DNA from: Ruminococcus sp. CAG:254
Lineage (GTDB): Bacteria; Bacillota; Clostridia; Oscillospirales; Ruminococcaceae
Assembly: GCA_000433635.1 (NCBI GenBank)
Contig: HF997976.1
Location: forward strand, 1-8,851
Length of the DNA stretch: 8,851 bases
Direction: 5' to 3'
Shown: piece after piece, positions 1 to 7,049 of the stretch
Layout of the letters: every line of letters begins with the position of its first letter
How positions within the stretch are numbered: position 1 is the first letter of the stretch
Translations under genes and position numbers: made by a program
The notes under the pieces: generated by a model
Database searches by the model: none
What the model was told of the DNA's origin: nothing
Seen by the model: the letters and a program-made list of their open reading frames with translations, nothing else

Positions 1-1323
1 GAATTGGGAGCAAGACTGATTCACATTCACGGACAGCATGACAATCAAATTTTACGGTCAGCCGACCAGCATTTGCAGATGATTGACCAGTTTGGAGAAA
101 TGCTGCCCTTGCTGCAATCCTATCAAACGCATTTTCGTGCTCTACAAAAGATTGCAAAACAGTTGAATGCGGCACAAAAGGCAGCGAAAGAACGGAAACA
201 AAAGCAAGCATACCTGCAAACGCTACTGGAAGAAGTGCGTGCTCTGCAAATAGAACCGGGAGAAGAAGACCGAATTACAGAAAAAATGCAGCAGTTGCAG
301 GCGGCAGAAGATGCAGCAATGGCAGTTCGTTCCGCTTGGCAATTATTAGAGGAGAACGAACAGAGTGCAACTGCCAGTTTAGCAGAAGCACAACAGCAGC
401 TACAGACTGCAACTTTTCCGGCAGCAGATCAGCCCGAACAAGAATCATGGTTGCAGCGATTGGAAACGGTAAAAGTAGAACTGTTGGACTTATCAGAAAG
501 TTTATTTCAAAAGATGGAACAACTTTCCGACAATGAAGCTCAGTATCAGCAATTACAGCAACGGGCAGAATTATTTCGGCAGGTTTCTAAAACATATCTG
601 TGTACCTGCGATGAATTGCTAGAACGTGCAAACGATGCAGAATTACAACTGGAACAGATGCAACACGATGCGGTTGCAATCAAAACGCTATTAGAAGAAA
701 AAAATCACTTATTAGAAGTGGTTTCTACAGAGGCAAAGCAGCTTTCTCAGCAGCGTGCAGCAGCGGCAAGACGGTTTACAGATGCGGTCATGGAGCAGTT
801 GACCTTTTTAAATATGCCGGATGTTGTTTTACAGGTTGCTCATACGACCGGAAAGCTGACCATTCAGGGAATGGATAGCATGGAACTATTGATTTCTGCC
901 AACAAGGGCGAAGCACCGAAACCGCTTGCAAAAATTGCATCTGGCGGGGAACTATCTCGAATTATGCTGGCATTAAAATGTGTCATTGCAGACAGAGATC
1001 AGATTCCGACCTTGATTTTTGATGAAATTGATACGGGTGTCAGCGGAAAGGCTGCCCAGAAAATCGGATTTAAACTAAAAGAAGTCGGAAAAAATAGACA
1101 GGTTCTCTGCGTGACGCATTTGTCACAGATTGCAGTGATGGCAAATCATCATCTTTTGATTGAAAAAAAAGTGGAAGGAGAACGAACCAGTACCCATGTA
1201 ACGCCATTAGATTTAGAAGGACGGGTGCAGGAAATCGCTCGAATTATGGCTGGAGATTCTCCCAGCAAGTTGATGCTGCAAAGTGCAAGAGAAGCTTTGC
1301 AACAAGCACAAAAAGCAGAATAA
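1..1323 (+). CDS. recN: DNA repair protein RecN, 3' portion (5' end outside window)
   Basis: RecN is an SMC-like ATPase that acts on DNA double-strand breaks in recombinational repair. The reading frame is open from base 1 and ends at TAA 1321-1323, giving about 440 residues of a protein usually near 560. The N-terminal stretch with Walker A is therefore upstream of the window, and the TTG at 4-6 is not the true start. Just inside the window is the conserved IHGQHDNQ segment that follows the N-terminal ATPase half. A long Gln/Glu/Ala-rich coiled coil spans roughly bases 90-770. The C-terminal ATPase half follows: the ABC signature ASGGELSRIMLALK near 937-978, Walker B LIFDEIDTGVSG near 1012-1047, and the switch histidine in VTHLSQIA near 1111-1134. 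All are intact, so this is a normal gene cut by the window edge. The next gene starts 111 bases downstream on the same strand. Family assignment is firm. Confidence 0.97.
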   Translation, partial: ELGARLIHIHGQHDNQILRSADQHLQMIDQFGEMLPLLQSYQTHFRALQKIAKQLNAAQKAAKERKQKQAYLQTLLEEVRALQIEPGEEDRITEKMQQLQAAEDAAMAVRSAWQLLEENEQSATASLAEAQQQLQTATFPAADQPEQESWLQRLETVKVELLDLSESLFQKMEQLSDNEAQYQQLQQRAELFRQVSKTYLCTCDELLERANDAELQLEQMQHDAVAIKTLLEEKNHLLEVVSTEAKQLSQQRAAAARRFTDAVMEQLTFLNMPDVVLQVAHTTGKLTIQGMDSMELLISANKGEAPKPLAKIASGGELSRIMLALKCVIADRDQIPTLIFDEIDTGVSGKAAQKIGFKLKEVGKNRQVLCVTHLSQIAVMANHHLLIEKKVEGERTSTHVTPLDLEGRVQEIARIMAGDSPSKLMLQSAREALQQAQKAE

Positions 1324-1434
1324 ATGCTTAATAGGAATTATTATCAAAAACGACATAAAAACTACTTTTAAAATTCTCATAGATTGTGTATCATAAAAAC
1401 AGACGAAACGTCATAGAATAAGGTGTGTGATGGT

Positions 1435-1686
1435 ATGAGTGTTCGGCTCAATCCGGATGCAGATTTGGTTGCTGCAATTCGGGAAGGATTGCGAAAGAAG
1501 GGCGGTTATTGTCCTTGTCGCTTAGAACGGACAGAAGCATATAAATGCATGTGTGAAGAGTTCCGGAAACAAATTGCAGACCCGGAATTTGAAGGATATT
1601 GTCATTGTATGCTGTATTATAAAAGCAATGATGCAGAAACAGGAAAGGATGAGAAAAATGGCAGTCACAACAGTAACAAAGGATAA
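1435..1686 (+). CDS. Ferredoxin-thioredoxin reductase catalytic subunit-like Fe-S protein
   Basis: This 83-residue protein has exactly six cysteines in three CxC pairs: CPC (26-28), CMC (38-40) and CHC (56-58). The CPC...CxC...CHC pattern is that of the ferredoxin:thioredoxin reductase catalytic (beta) chain, where four cysteines hold a 4Fe-4S cluster and two form the redox-active disulfide that reduces thioredoxin. The next gene is thioredoxin, overlapping by 29 bases, which supports this role. Spacing differs from the plant/cyanobacterial form (CPC-X16-CPC-X8-CHC): here it is CPC-X9-CMC-X15-CHC. No variable (alpha) subunit or ferredoxin gene is present. The start chosen is ATG 1435; an in-frame GTG at 1423 is possible but would overlap the AAGG at 1420-1423 that probably serves as ribosome site. 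The C-terminal 20 residues are hydrophilic and probably disordered. The family call is good; physiological partner and activity are inferred. Confidence 0.87.
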   Translation: MSVRLNPDADLVAAIREGLRKKGGYCPCRLERTEAYKCMCEEFRKQIADPEFEGYCHCMLYYKSNDAETGKDEKNGSHNSNKG

Positions 1687-1978
1687 TTTTGAAGCAGTGG
1701 TTCTGCAAGCAGAAAAACCAGTTCTGATTGATTTCTATGCAACTTGGTGCGGCCCTTGCAGAATGGTATCTCCGCTGGTGGATGAAATTGCGGAAGAATA
1801 TCAGAACTATCAGATTTGCAAGGTGGACGTGGACGAGTCACCAGAATTGGCACAGAAATTCGGTGTCATGAGCATTCCAACATTGGTGGTATTGAAACAG
1901 GGTAAGGTCATTACCCAGAATGTGGGTGCATTGCCAAAGAATGCAATTTTAGATTTGCTGGAACAGGCAGAAAAGTAA
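1658..1978 (+). CDS. trxA: Thioredoxin
   Basis: A 106-residue cytosolic thioredoxin that reduces protein disulfides. It has the active site WCGPC (residues 30-34), the buried aspartate in LIDFYA (Asp25), and the cis-proline in SIPT (Pro74), all as expected; length is standard for the family. The frame is open further upstream, but the start is set at ATG 1658 because AGGAAAGGA at 1641-1649 lies 8 bases before it and the protein then begins as thioredoxins do (MAVTTVTKDNF). The start lies inside the upstream FTR-like gene, so the two are probably translationally coupled and made together; the upstream protein is the likely electron donor. No NADPH-dependent thioredoxin reductase gene is in the window. 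A hairpin follows 10 bases after the stop. Functional class is certain; the symbol trxA is by family. Confidence 0.96.
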   Translation: MAVTTVTKDNFEAVVLQAEKPVLIDFYATWCGPCRMVSPLVDEIAEEYQNYQICKVDVDESPELAQKFGVMSIPTLVVLKQGKVITQNVGALPKNAILDLLEQAEK

Positions 1979-1988
1979 AGAAAAGTAA

Positions 1989-2023
1989 AAAGCGGTAGGT
2001 TTGATATTCAAACCTACCGCTTT
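1989..2023. terminator. Bidirectional intrinsic terminator between convergent genes
   Basis: A perfect 14-bp stem (AAAGCGGTAGGTTT against its complement), extendable by G-C and A-T into the loop, lies between the trxA stop (1978) and the lipoprotein stop (2045). On the minus strand the stem runs into a T-rich tract (complement of 1976-1988 and beyond), so it is a good terminator for the lipoprotein transcript. On the plus strand the tail is TTTCGTGTTTC, weaker, but probably enough to end the trxA message. Confidence 0.9.
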
Positions 2024-2044
2024 CGTGTTTCTCAATACATTTTT

Positions 2045-2899
2045 TTAACCGCCAACAGTGATACAGCAATAGGTGATCGACTGTACCACACCATTTCCGT
2101 CTAATGCAAAATCTAACTGGTAATCATTTTCTCCATCGCCATTTGTATCAATCAAATACCGATAGACACCATCTTCCTCAACGCCGAAGCCATAAGCAGC
2201 TTCTACATCAGACTTTGTAGAACCAACGTGAATGCCCTTTTCTGTGGATGCTTTATCGTTGGAAAGCGTGATGGCTTTCAAGGTTGCATCATCATTATCA
2301 ACCAATTCCAGTTTGATACCCTGTTCGTCATACGAAATAAACTGCATGCCATCGACTGATTCAGTAGAAACATAGCCTTTTCCTTGCATGAGGTTTCGGA
2401 AATCAATGCTGCTGTCCCCCGGTTTCACGGAAATTCCGTCAAACGTAAACCGCATGTCGTCTTCCGTAAAAGTTCCATTTGGTGCAACCAATGTGCTGAT
2501 AACAGTTGTTTCAACGATTGTGGTTGCCTCTGTCGGAGCTTCTGTAACAGGTTCTGTTGGAGCTTCCGTTGGAATTGTAGTAACAGTTTGTGCAACAGTT
2601 GGCTGTGTGGCAGGAGCTTCTGTTCTCCGAACAGTCAAATTCGGGTTTCCGGCATAGTGAATGGTGGTAGCTGTTGTGGTGTTCGTGCTGCCGGAACTGG
2701 TTGCACTGCCAGTGCTGCTGGAAGTAATTGCAGATGTTTCAGATGTGACAGAAGTTGTTTCTGAAGAAGCAGTGGTTTTTGCTACTTCAATAATGGTATC
2801 TGGAACGGACTGGTCAATCTCTGTCTTTTGACCGCATCCAATTAATGTGCCAAGTAAGGCAGCAGAACAAGCATATGCAAAAATTTGTTGTTTTTTCAT
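2045..2899 (-). CDS. Secreted lipoprotein with Thr/Ser/Pro-rich linker
   Basis: A 284-residue lipoprotein of unknown function. Residues 1-21 form a lipoprotein signal peptide (MKKQQIFAYACSAALLGT) ending in lipobox L-I-G-C, with Cys22 the lipidated residue; the protein is thus expected on the outer face of the membrane. Residues about 41-137 are a low-complexity Thr/Ser/Ala/Pro/Glu linker, including TEAPTEPVTEAPTEA, likely to span the cell wall. Residues about 145-284 form a compact domain with two similar stretches: one begins ISVKPGDSSIDF and the other GIHVGSTKSDVEAAYG, followed by a strand-rich end. DTNGDGEND (251-259) resembles a calcium-binding Asp loop. The start chosen is ATG 2899, which gives the signal peptide and has GAGAGG 9 bases upstream; the frame stays open to 2992, but that extension would spoil the signal peptide. 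It has its own promoter at 2995-3023. I do not recognise a named family. Confidence 0.9.
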   Translation of the reverse strand: MKKQQIFAYACSAALLGTLIGCGQKTEIDQSVPDTIIEVAKTTASSETTSVTSETSAITSSSTGSATSSGSTNTTTATTIHYAGNPNLTVRRTEAPATQPTVAQTVTTIPTEAPTEPVTEAPTEATTIVETTVISTLVAPNGTFTEDDMRFTFDGISVKPGDSSIDFRNLMQGKGYVSTESVDGMQFISYDEQGIKLELVDNDDATLKAITLSNDKASTEKGIHVGSTKSDVEAAYGFGVEEDGVYRYLIDTNGDGENDYQLDFALDGNGVVQSITYCCITVGG

Positions 2900-2921
2900 A
2901 AAAATGATGCCTCTCTTCTTT

Positions 2922-2946
2922 TCTGCAAAATCCCTCATTTTGCAGA
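2922..2946 (-). promoter_or_regulatory. Hairpin in the 5' leader of the lipoprotein mRNA
   Basis: A perfect 10-bp inverted repeat (TCTGCAAAAT / ATTTTGCAGA) with a 5-base loop lies in the transcribed leader, ending 8 bases before the GAGAGG ribosome site. In the mRNA the loop reads GAGGG, itself like a Shine-Dalgarno core. No T tract follows on the minus strand, so it is not a simple terminator. It may stabilise the message or affect ribosome loading; the function is inferred. Confidence 0.55.
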
Positions 2947-2994
2947 TTGTCAAACAGGAAAACAAGTGATTTTTCTCTTTTTTGGATACCACAT

Positions 2995-3023
2995 ATTATA
3001 CTACAGAGGATGTCATTTGTCAA
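2995..3023 (-). promoter_or_regulatory. Sigma-A promoter of the lipoprotein gene
   Basis: On the minus strand, TTGACA (3018-3023) and TATAAT (2995-3000) are separated by 17 bases, a full consensus match in both boxes. Transcription should start near 2988, giving a leader of about 90 bases that holds the hairpin at 2922-2946. This promoter lies between the glycosyltransferase stop and the lipoprotein start, so the lipoprotein can be expressed independently and probably strongly. Confidence 0.85.
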
Positions 3024-3082
3024 TGGTGCAGGTTTCCTATTTTGGAAAAATGGATTTTTCAGAATGTTTTTTAGAAATCGGG

Positions 3083-4768
3083 TTATTTTTCCTCGGAATT
3101 GTGTTGATTTCGCCGATTCCAAGCAGCATCTTCACAAAGAATCGTTCTATTTTTTTGGAATCCTTGTACAACTGAACGATATGTTGTCAGCATTCGCAGA
3201 GAAATCCCACCCATTTTTAACAACAATTGAAACGCAGTCCCTTTTTTTCGACTTGCATAAAATCCCTTTTTCGTGAATGGATGAAATAAAAATACAGATT
3301 TTTGCTTCTGAACGGCTGCACGGGTTGCTTCAAAAAAGGAAACTTGTGGGATAGAATTCGGCACTTCTGTACAGTCTGTTTGGAACTGTTCTGTTGCAGC
3401 TTGCTGCTGCTGTAGAATTTGCCGATGAAGGGTGATGGCATCCGTTTTTTGCAGCCATTTCCATCCACGCAAAAAATCTCGGTATCCTTGTAATACGAAT
3501 TTTGCAGTATCATAGCGGTGCAGAAAAAGCAAATGTAACATGGTTCTCCAAAGTTCTAAGACAACAGAAACGGCATTTTTCGCTTGCCCGTGGAGGGCAT
3601 AAGTGATACAACCGTTGCGTGTGATATAGTATTCATTCCATGGTGCATATTTCAGATGAAAATTTTCATGCCAGACACAAACGCCGGTCATCATAACAAC
3701 CTGCTCTTTGATTTGCAGAGCATATTCCACATCGTCCATCTTAATAAAAAATGGCATCGGTAGCCCCGCTTGTTTCATAGCTGCAACGGGCAGCAAACAC
3801 ATCCACCATGCAGCATAATTCGCAGGAATTGGCTGCATCCGTGCTTGCAAAGAAGAAAGCGTTGTTAAGTCTGCCTGTGGCTGTATGCCAGTTAGACAGC
3901 GATTTTGGCAGCATGCACCAGCTTCAAACTGCATCGCAGGTTGTGTGATATCCATCATTGTTCCGCCAATGGTCAAGGTTTTCCGCTGTTCTGGTTTGCA
4001 GATGGACAAGAAAGAAATTGCCCTTTGAACGCCATTCCAGTCTGCAATAATATCATCATCCATGAGCAGGACATGCGTATATTTTTCTCGATGCAGAGCT
4101 TCTTGTATGCCCCTTGTAAATCCGCCGCTTCCACCTGTGTTTTGATTGGGAATCAGGTGAATTTGATTGGAATCCGGCAACTGTTCTTCTGTCCAGGTTT
4201 GTCCGTTATCAATCAGAAAAATGTCTACTGGAAGGGTGTGATGTTCTTTTTGCCATTGTAAAAATTGCTGTAGGGTATTGGAAACCCAGGATTCCCGTTG
4301 ATAGGTGCAAATTACTGCAGCCACTTGAATAGCGTGAAGTTCTGAAACATCTGCCAAATAGCAGCCACGCAAAAATAAGCAGTTCTCTGATTTTGCCTGC
4401 AAGCGAAAATACAGAAAGCCGTTTTCCGGAAGATTGGAAATCGAAAACGGAAATACTTGTGGCTGTGACCCATCACTGGTGATGGTTTGTTCATAGAGCA
4501 GGCTTGTTCGTTTTGCGGTGCGAACATAGCATTGTACCAACATCGTTCCCTTTATGAAAAAAGCTGCAATGGGGGTTGTTAAGGTTGTATACCGCCGCCA
4601 TTGCAGATAATCGAAACATCCAAACCAAGTATCGAAGGAAACAGCACTTTCGCATGCCAATTGCAGATGGTTTGCAGTCCGTGTAACCGTCCCTTCTGTC
4701 CGAATATATAGGGCGGTTGGTGCAGATTCTGATTTTGGCAGGCATAATTCATAGAGCTCAATATTCAC
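3083..4768 (-). CDS. Family 2 glycosyltransferase, GlfT2 (galactofuranosyltransferase)-like
   Basis: A 561-residue cytosolic or membrane-associated glycosyltransferase with no signal peptide. Residues 1-145 look like the beta-sandwich domain that precedes the catalytic domain in GlfT2-type enzymes. Residues about 148-375 are a GT-A fold: VAAVICTYQR opens it, NTGGSGGFTRG (210-220) follows, and the metal/nucleotide-sugar motif is MDDD (236-239). WW (321-322), MDD (344-346, probable catalytic base) and VWHENFHLKY (365-374) match the pattern of conserved residues in GlfT2 enzymes. YITRN (381-385) and a helical C-terminal region complete it. The start is GTG 4768, with GGAGG 7 bases upstream; there is no better ATG. 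It has its own promoter at 4807-4835. GlfT2 transfers galactofuranose from UDP-Galf; whether this enzyme uses that sugar is not shown, as no UDP-galactopyranose mutase or other polysaccharide gene is in view. Confident at family level, weaker on substrate. Confidence 0.9.
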   Translation of the reverse strand: MNIELYELCLPKSESAPTALYIRTEGTVTRTANHLQLACESAVSFDTWFGCFDYLQWRRYTTLTTPIAAFFIKGTMLVQCYVRTAKRTSLLYEQTITSDGSQPQVFPFSISNLPENGFLYFRLQAKSENCLFLRGCYLADVSELHAIQVAAVICTYQRESWVSNTLQQFLQWQKEHHTLPVDIFLIDNGQTWTEEQLPDSNQIHLIPNQNTGGSGGFTRGIQEALHREKYTHVLLMDDDIIADWNGVQRAISFLSICKPEQRKTLTIGGTMMDITQPAMQFEAGACCQNRCLTGIQPQADLTTLSSLQARMQPIPANYAAWWMCLLPVAAMKQAGLPMPFFIKMDDVEYALQIKEQVVMMTGVCVWHENFHLKYAPWNEYYITRNGCITYALHGQAKNAVSVVLELWRTMLHLLFLHRYDTAKFVLQGYRDFLRGWKWLQKTDAITLHRQILQQQQAATEQFQTDCTEVPNSIPQVSFFEATRAAVQKQKSVFLFHPFTKKGFYASRKKGTAFQLLLKMGGISLRMLTTYRSVVQGFQKNRTILCEDAAWNRRNQHNSEEK

Positions 4769-4806
4769 GCTGTTTCCTCCGTTCTGATTCGTAATGACAT
4801 GGATTT

Positions 4807-4835
4807 ATTATAACACAGGTTCACTGTAAAGTCAA
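4807..4835 (-). promoter_or_regulatory. Sigma-A promoter (extended -10) of the glycosyltransferase gene
   Basis: On the minus strand, TTGACT (4830-4835) and TATAAT (4807-4812) are spaced by 17 bases, with TGT directly before the -10 box (extended -10). Transcription should start near 4800, about 30 bases before the GTG start codon. The terminator of the ABC operon lies just upstream (4859-4897), so the glycosyltransferase is a separate transcription unit. Confidence 0.83.
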
Positions 4836-4858
4836 ACCCAAAATCATGCAAAGAAAGC

Positions 4859-4897
4859 GAAAAACGAGCCTTTCTTGCTGGAAAGAACTCGTTTTTC
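4859..4897 (-). terminator. Intrinsic terminator of the GntR-ABC operon
   Basis: Eleven bases after the permease stop, the sequence forms an outer 10-bp stem (GAAAAACGAG with CTCGTTTTTC) closed by an inner CTTTC/GAAAG stem with a 6-base loop. On the minus strand the 3' arm ends in TTTTTC and a T-rich tail follows. Little or no read-through to the glycosyltransferase is expected. Confidence 0.8.
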
Positions 4898-4907
4898 AGG
4901 GAGTATT

Positions 4908-7034
4908 TTATTTGGAGGATGGCTGCAACAAGGATTTCAAAAAGTCTGTATCTGCTGCAATACAGAAATTTCCGCCATAGAAATCTCTGTCGTCATCGTA
5001 GATGTTCGTGTATTCATCATCATAAACATCAACATCTAATTCGACATAAGAATCCGTGTCTGTAATAGGATGATCCAGCAATCCTTTTTCGAGAATCTCA
5101 GAAAGCAGATTGGTATTTTCAGGACTGCTGTATGGATATTCGATTGCAGTTTCTCCAGAAATGTGAATCGACAAACTAATATCATAATCTTCTGCAAATT
5201 GCAGCTTTGGCATATCGTTCTTTACGAAGTCTTTTAACTTGGAGAGATCTTCTTGCTGCTGTTCATATAGATACGTTTGGTATTGTTCTACGGTTTTTGG
5301 ATAGATGGAAGCATAAACTGGAATGGAAATTTGATAATTGCTGTTATTGTCGTAAATATCATAATCGAACCAAAAGACAGCAGTTTCTGTTGAATAGTTT
5401 GCCGTATACCAGGCTGAAAAATCTACAGTCTGTAATTCTGTCTTTAGGGTTTCAAACAATTGGCTGGCGTTCCGCTCATTCATCCCTCCGTAGCTTCCAT
5501 TGCGATCGTAAGTCCACAATGTCTGTTCAATTGGTTCAGGCGGATTTCTCCAACTGGAATCGTCTTTCATGGATTCATAGGTTTGTTCCGCAAGGGCTCT
5601 CTGTGTTTTTGGGTCAATCCGGATGTGCCGATAACGAGTTCCAGTTTTTGTAATGATTTTAAAGTTAAATTCTGCGTATGCATATCGCTTTTCATCATTA
5701 TAATATTGCTGGCTTCCGCCCTCTTTCATATCCTGTACATCACTCTTTAAGTTGTCAAGAATGGCAGCAATTAAATCTTTGTCTGTAATCGTTCCCATAT
5801 AATGACTTTGAACGTAATCATCATAAGAAATTTGATTGCCATTATTGGTGCTTTGCGGCAAGAAGGTGATTCCGGTCACTTCTTCTGCTGTTGGCTGGAA
5901 GTTATAAGCACGCTGTATGATGCTATGCATACCAAAAATCATTACACCGTTCAGCACCAGTACAACCAGTAATCCGGGAGCCGCTTTCCACATCTTCTGA
6001 ACGCTTTTGGTTGTCAGCAATTCAAACAGGAAATAGATTGCAACTGCAACGAGATAGGCAACAATTATTTCAAAGCGACCGGTTGCGTCCTGCATGGCAT
6101 TTGCTTCTGAGAGAATAACCGCTGCAACAACAACACAATAAATCATTGTGACTGTAATACGATAAATCGATTGCAAAATGGGGCTGGATGCACTTTTTCC
6201 AGCAGTTTCACTTTTTCGTTTTTGAAAGAGAAACGCTGCCAGAAGCAGATAGATGACACTCAGGCATACACTGTAAATCATGGGGGCAGCAGAAGAAAAT
6301 AGCTGGTAAGTATCTGAGATGCCGCATAATGGATATAACACACAGCCACTGATGGGGTTGATGGAATCGTTTAGAAGTGAAAAGTGATCGGACGAAGCAT
6401 AAATAAAAGGAATATTTTTCCAAATCCCAGTCAACATAAAAATCAACAATCTTGGAGCAAACAAAATCAAAGCACTGAGAATGATGTTGGAAAACATCGT
6501 CCCTGTAATCGACATCGCAACCAAAATGGCTGCCATCACCTGTAAGCTGTAAAGAAAACAGCTAAGCGTTAGTAAAAATAGTGCATGATAAGGAATGTTG
6601 ATGTAGGTGGAAAAAATTGCTGCCGGAATCAATACGCCGATCAATCCGGATAGTGCTAAAATTGCCAGCCATGTGACAATGGAAGACGTATAGCTGCAAT
6701 ACAATGCCATGCGAGTCTGTGGAATGGCGAATAGAAAATCGCTGCTATTGCGTTTGTTCATAAAGTGGAATAGCCACAGGGTCATCACGGGTGCAAATAC
6801 AGAGAATAGCAGCAGTAATAGTGGAGCGACTTCCAATGCACTCAAATTGGCAAGGACAATAGAGGAATCCTGATATAATTCCATTTGTCTTTGCGTGAAT
6901 AATGCGTTGGAAATGGTGATAATTGCAGAAGAGCAAAACAACAAAATTGCACCTAAAATGCCAACGATTCGGAGCTGTCGAAGTCCTTCTATATAAAGCC
7001 CCACAGAAAATGGTTTTTTATTTATTTCTCTCAT
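4908..7034 (-). CDS. ABC-2 type transporter permease with large extracytoplasmic C-terminal domain
   Basis: A 708-residue membrane protein, the permease of the ATPase encoded 15 bases upstream. Hydrophobic stretches at roughly 22-45, 68-92, 117-142, 151-174, 180-203, 251-271, 293-312, 321-341 and 352-371 suggest about nine membrane segments. The loop NKRNSSDFLFAIPQTRMALY (93-112), after the second segment, is the cytosolic segment seen in many Firmicute ABC-2 permeases, where it may contact the ATPase. Residues about 372-708 are soluble and rich in Tyr, Asp, Asn and Gln; with an odd number of segments and the N-terminus inside, this part would face outward. It may match a DUF known from such permeases (DUF6449 is one I would test), but I cannot confirm this. 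The start is ATG 7034 with AAGGGGGAA about 9 bases upstream. It ends at TAA 4908-4910, followed by a terminator. Substrate unknown; by analogy with B. subtilis Ytr systems, envelope stress or peptide export are possibilities. Confidence 0.9.
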   Translation of the reverse strand: MREINKKPFSVGLYIEGLRQLRIVGILGAILLFCSSAIITISNALFTQRQMELYQDSSIVLANLSALEVAPLLLLLFSVFAPVMTLWLFHFMNKRNSSDFLFAIPQTRMALYCSYTSSIVTWLAILALSGLIGVLIPAAIFSTYINIPYHALFLLTLSCFLYSLQVMAAILVAMSITGTMFSNIILSALILFAPRLLIFMLTGIWKNIPFIYASSDHFSLLNDSINPISGCVLYPLCGISDTYQLFSSAAPMIYSVCLSVIYLLLAAFLFQKRKSETAGKSASSPILQSIYRITVTMIYCVVVAAVILSEANAMQDATGRFEIIVAYLVAVAIYFLFELLTTKSVQKMWKAAPGLLVVLVLNGVMIFGMHSIIQRAYNFQPTAEEVTGITFLPQSTNNGNQISYDDYVQSHYMGTITDKDLIAAILDNLKSDVQDMKEGGSQQYYNDEKRYAYAEFNFKIITKTGTRYRHIRIDPKTQRALAEQTYESMKDDSSWRNPPEPIEQTLWTYDRNGSYGGMNERNASQLFETLKTELQTVDFSAWYTANYSTETAVFWFDYDIYDNNSNYQISIPVYASIYPKTVEQYQTYLYEQQQEDLSKLKDFVKNDMPKLQFAEDYDISLSIHISGETAIEYPYSSPENTNLLSEILEKGLLDHPITDTDSYVELDVDVYDDEYTNIYDDDRDFYGGNFCIAADTDFLKSLLQPSSK

Positions 7035-7049
7035 TTTTCTGTTTCCCCC

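Noticed and set aside
1366..1394. Possible promoter for the FTR-like gene, with TATCAT at 1389-1394
   Set aside because: The -10-like box is fair, but no acceptable -35 box or extended -10 was found, so I could not support it; read-through from recN is also possible as no terminator was seen after recN.
1402..1412. GACG-AAA-CGTC mini hairpin before the FTR-like gene
   Set aside because: A 4-bp stem is expected by chance and is not followed by a T tract.
1423..1434. GTG start for the FTR-like protein four codons upstream of the chosen ATG
   Set aside because: The AAGG that would serve as ribosome site runs into this GTG; the ATG at 1435 gives a usable though slightly long spacing and drops an extra non-conserved cysteine.
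2384..2764. Plus-strand open frames opposite the lipoprotein linker
   Set aside because: They arise from the repetitive Thr/Ser codons of the real minus-strand gene; the translations are Cys/Ser-rich with no family resemblance or ribosome site.
2948..2953. A second TTGACA on the minus strand inside the lipoprotein leader
   Set aside because: No -10-like box lies 16-18 bases downstream; that position is inside the hairpin. The consensus promoter at 2995-3023 is sufficient.
2900..2992. N-terminal extension of the lipoprotein frame
   Set aside because: It would put 31 mostly polar residues before a clear lipoprotein signal peptide, runs through the leader hairpin, and bypasses the GAGAGG ribosome site.
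3033..3048. TTTCC/GGAAA inverted repeat after the glycosyltransferase as its terminator
   Set aside because: Only 5 A/T-rich base pairs and no T tract on the minus strand; too weak to call.
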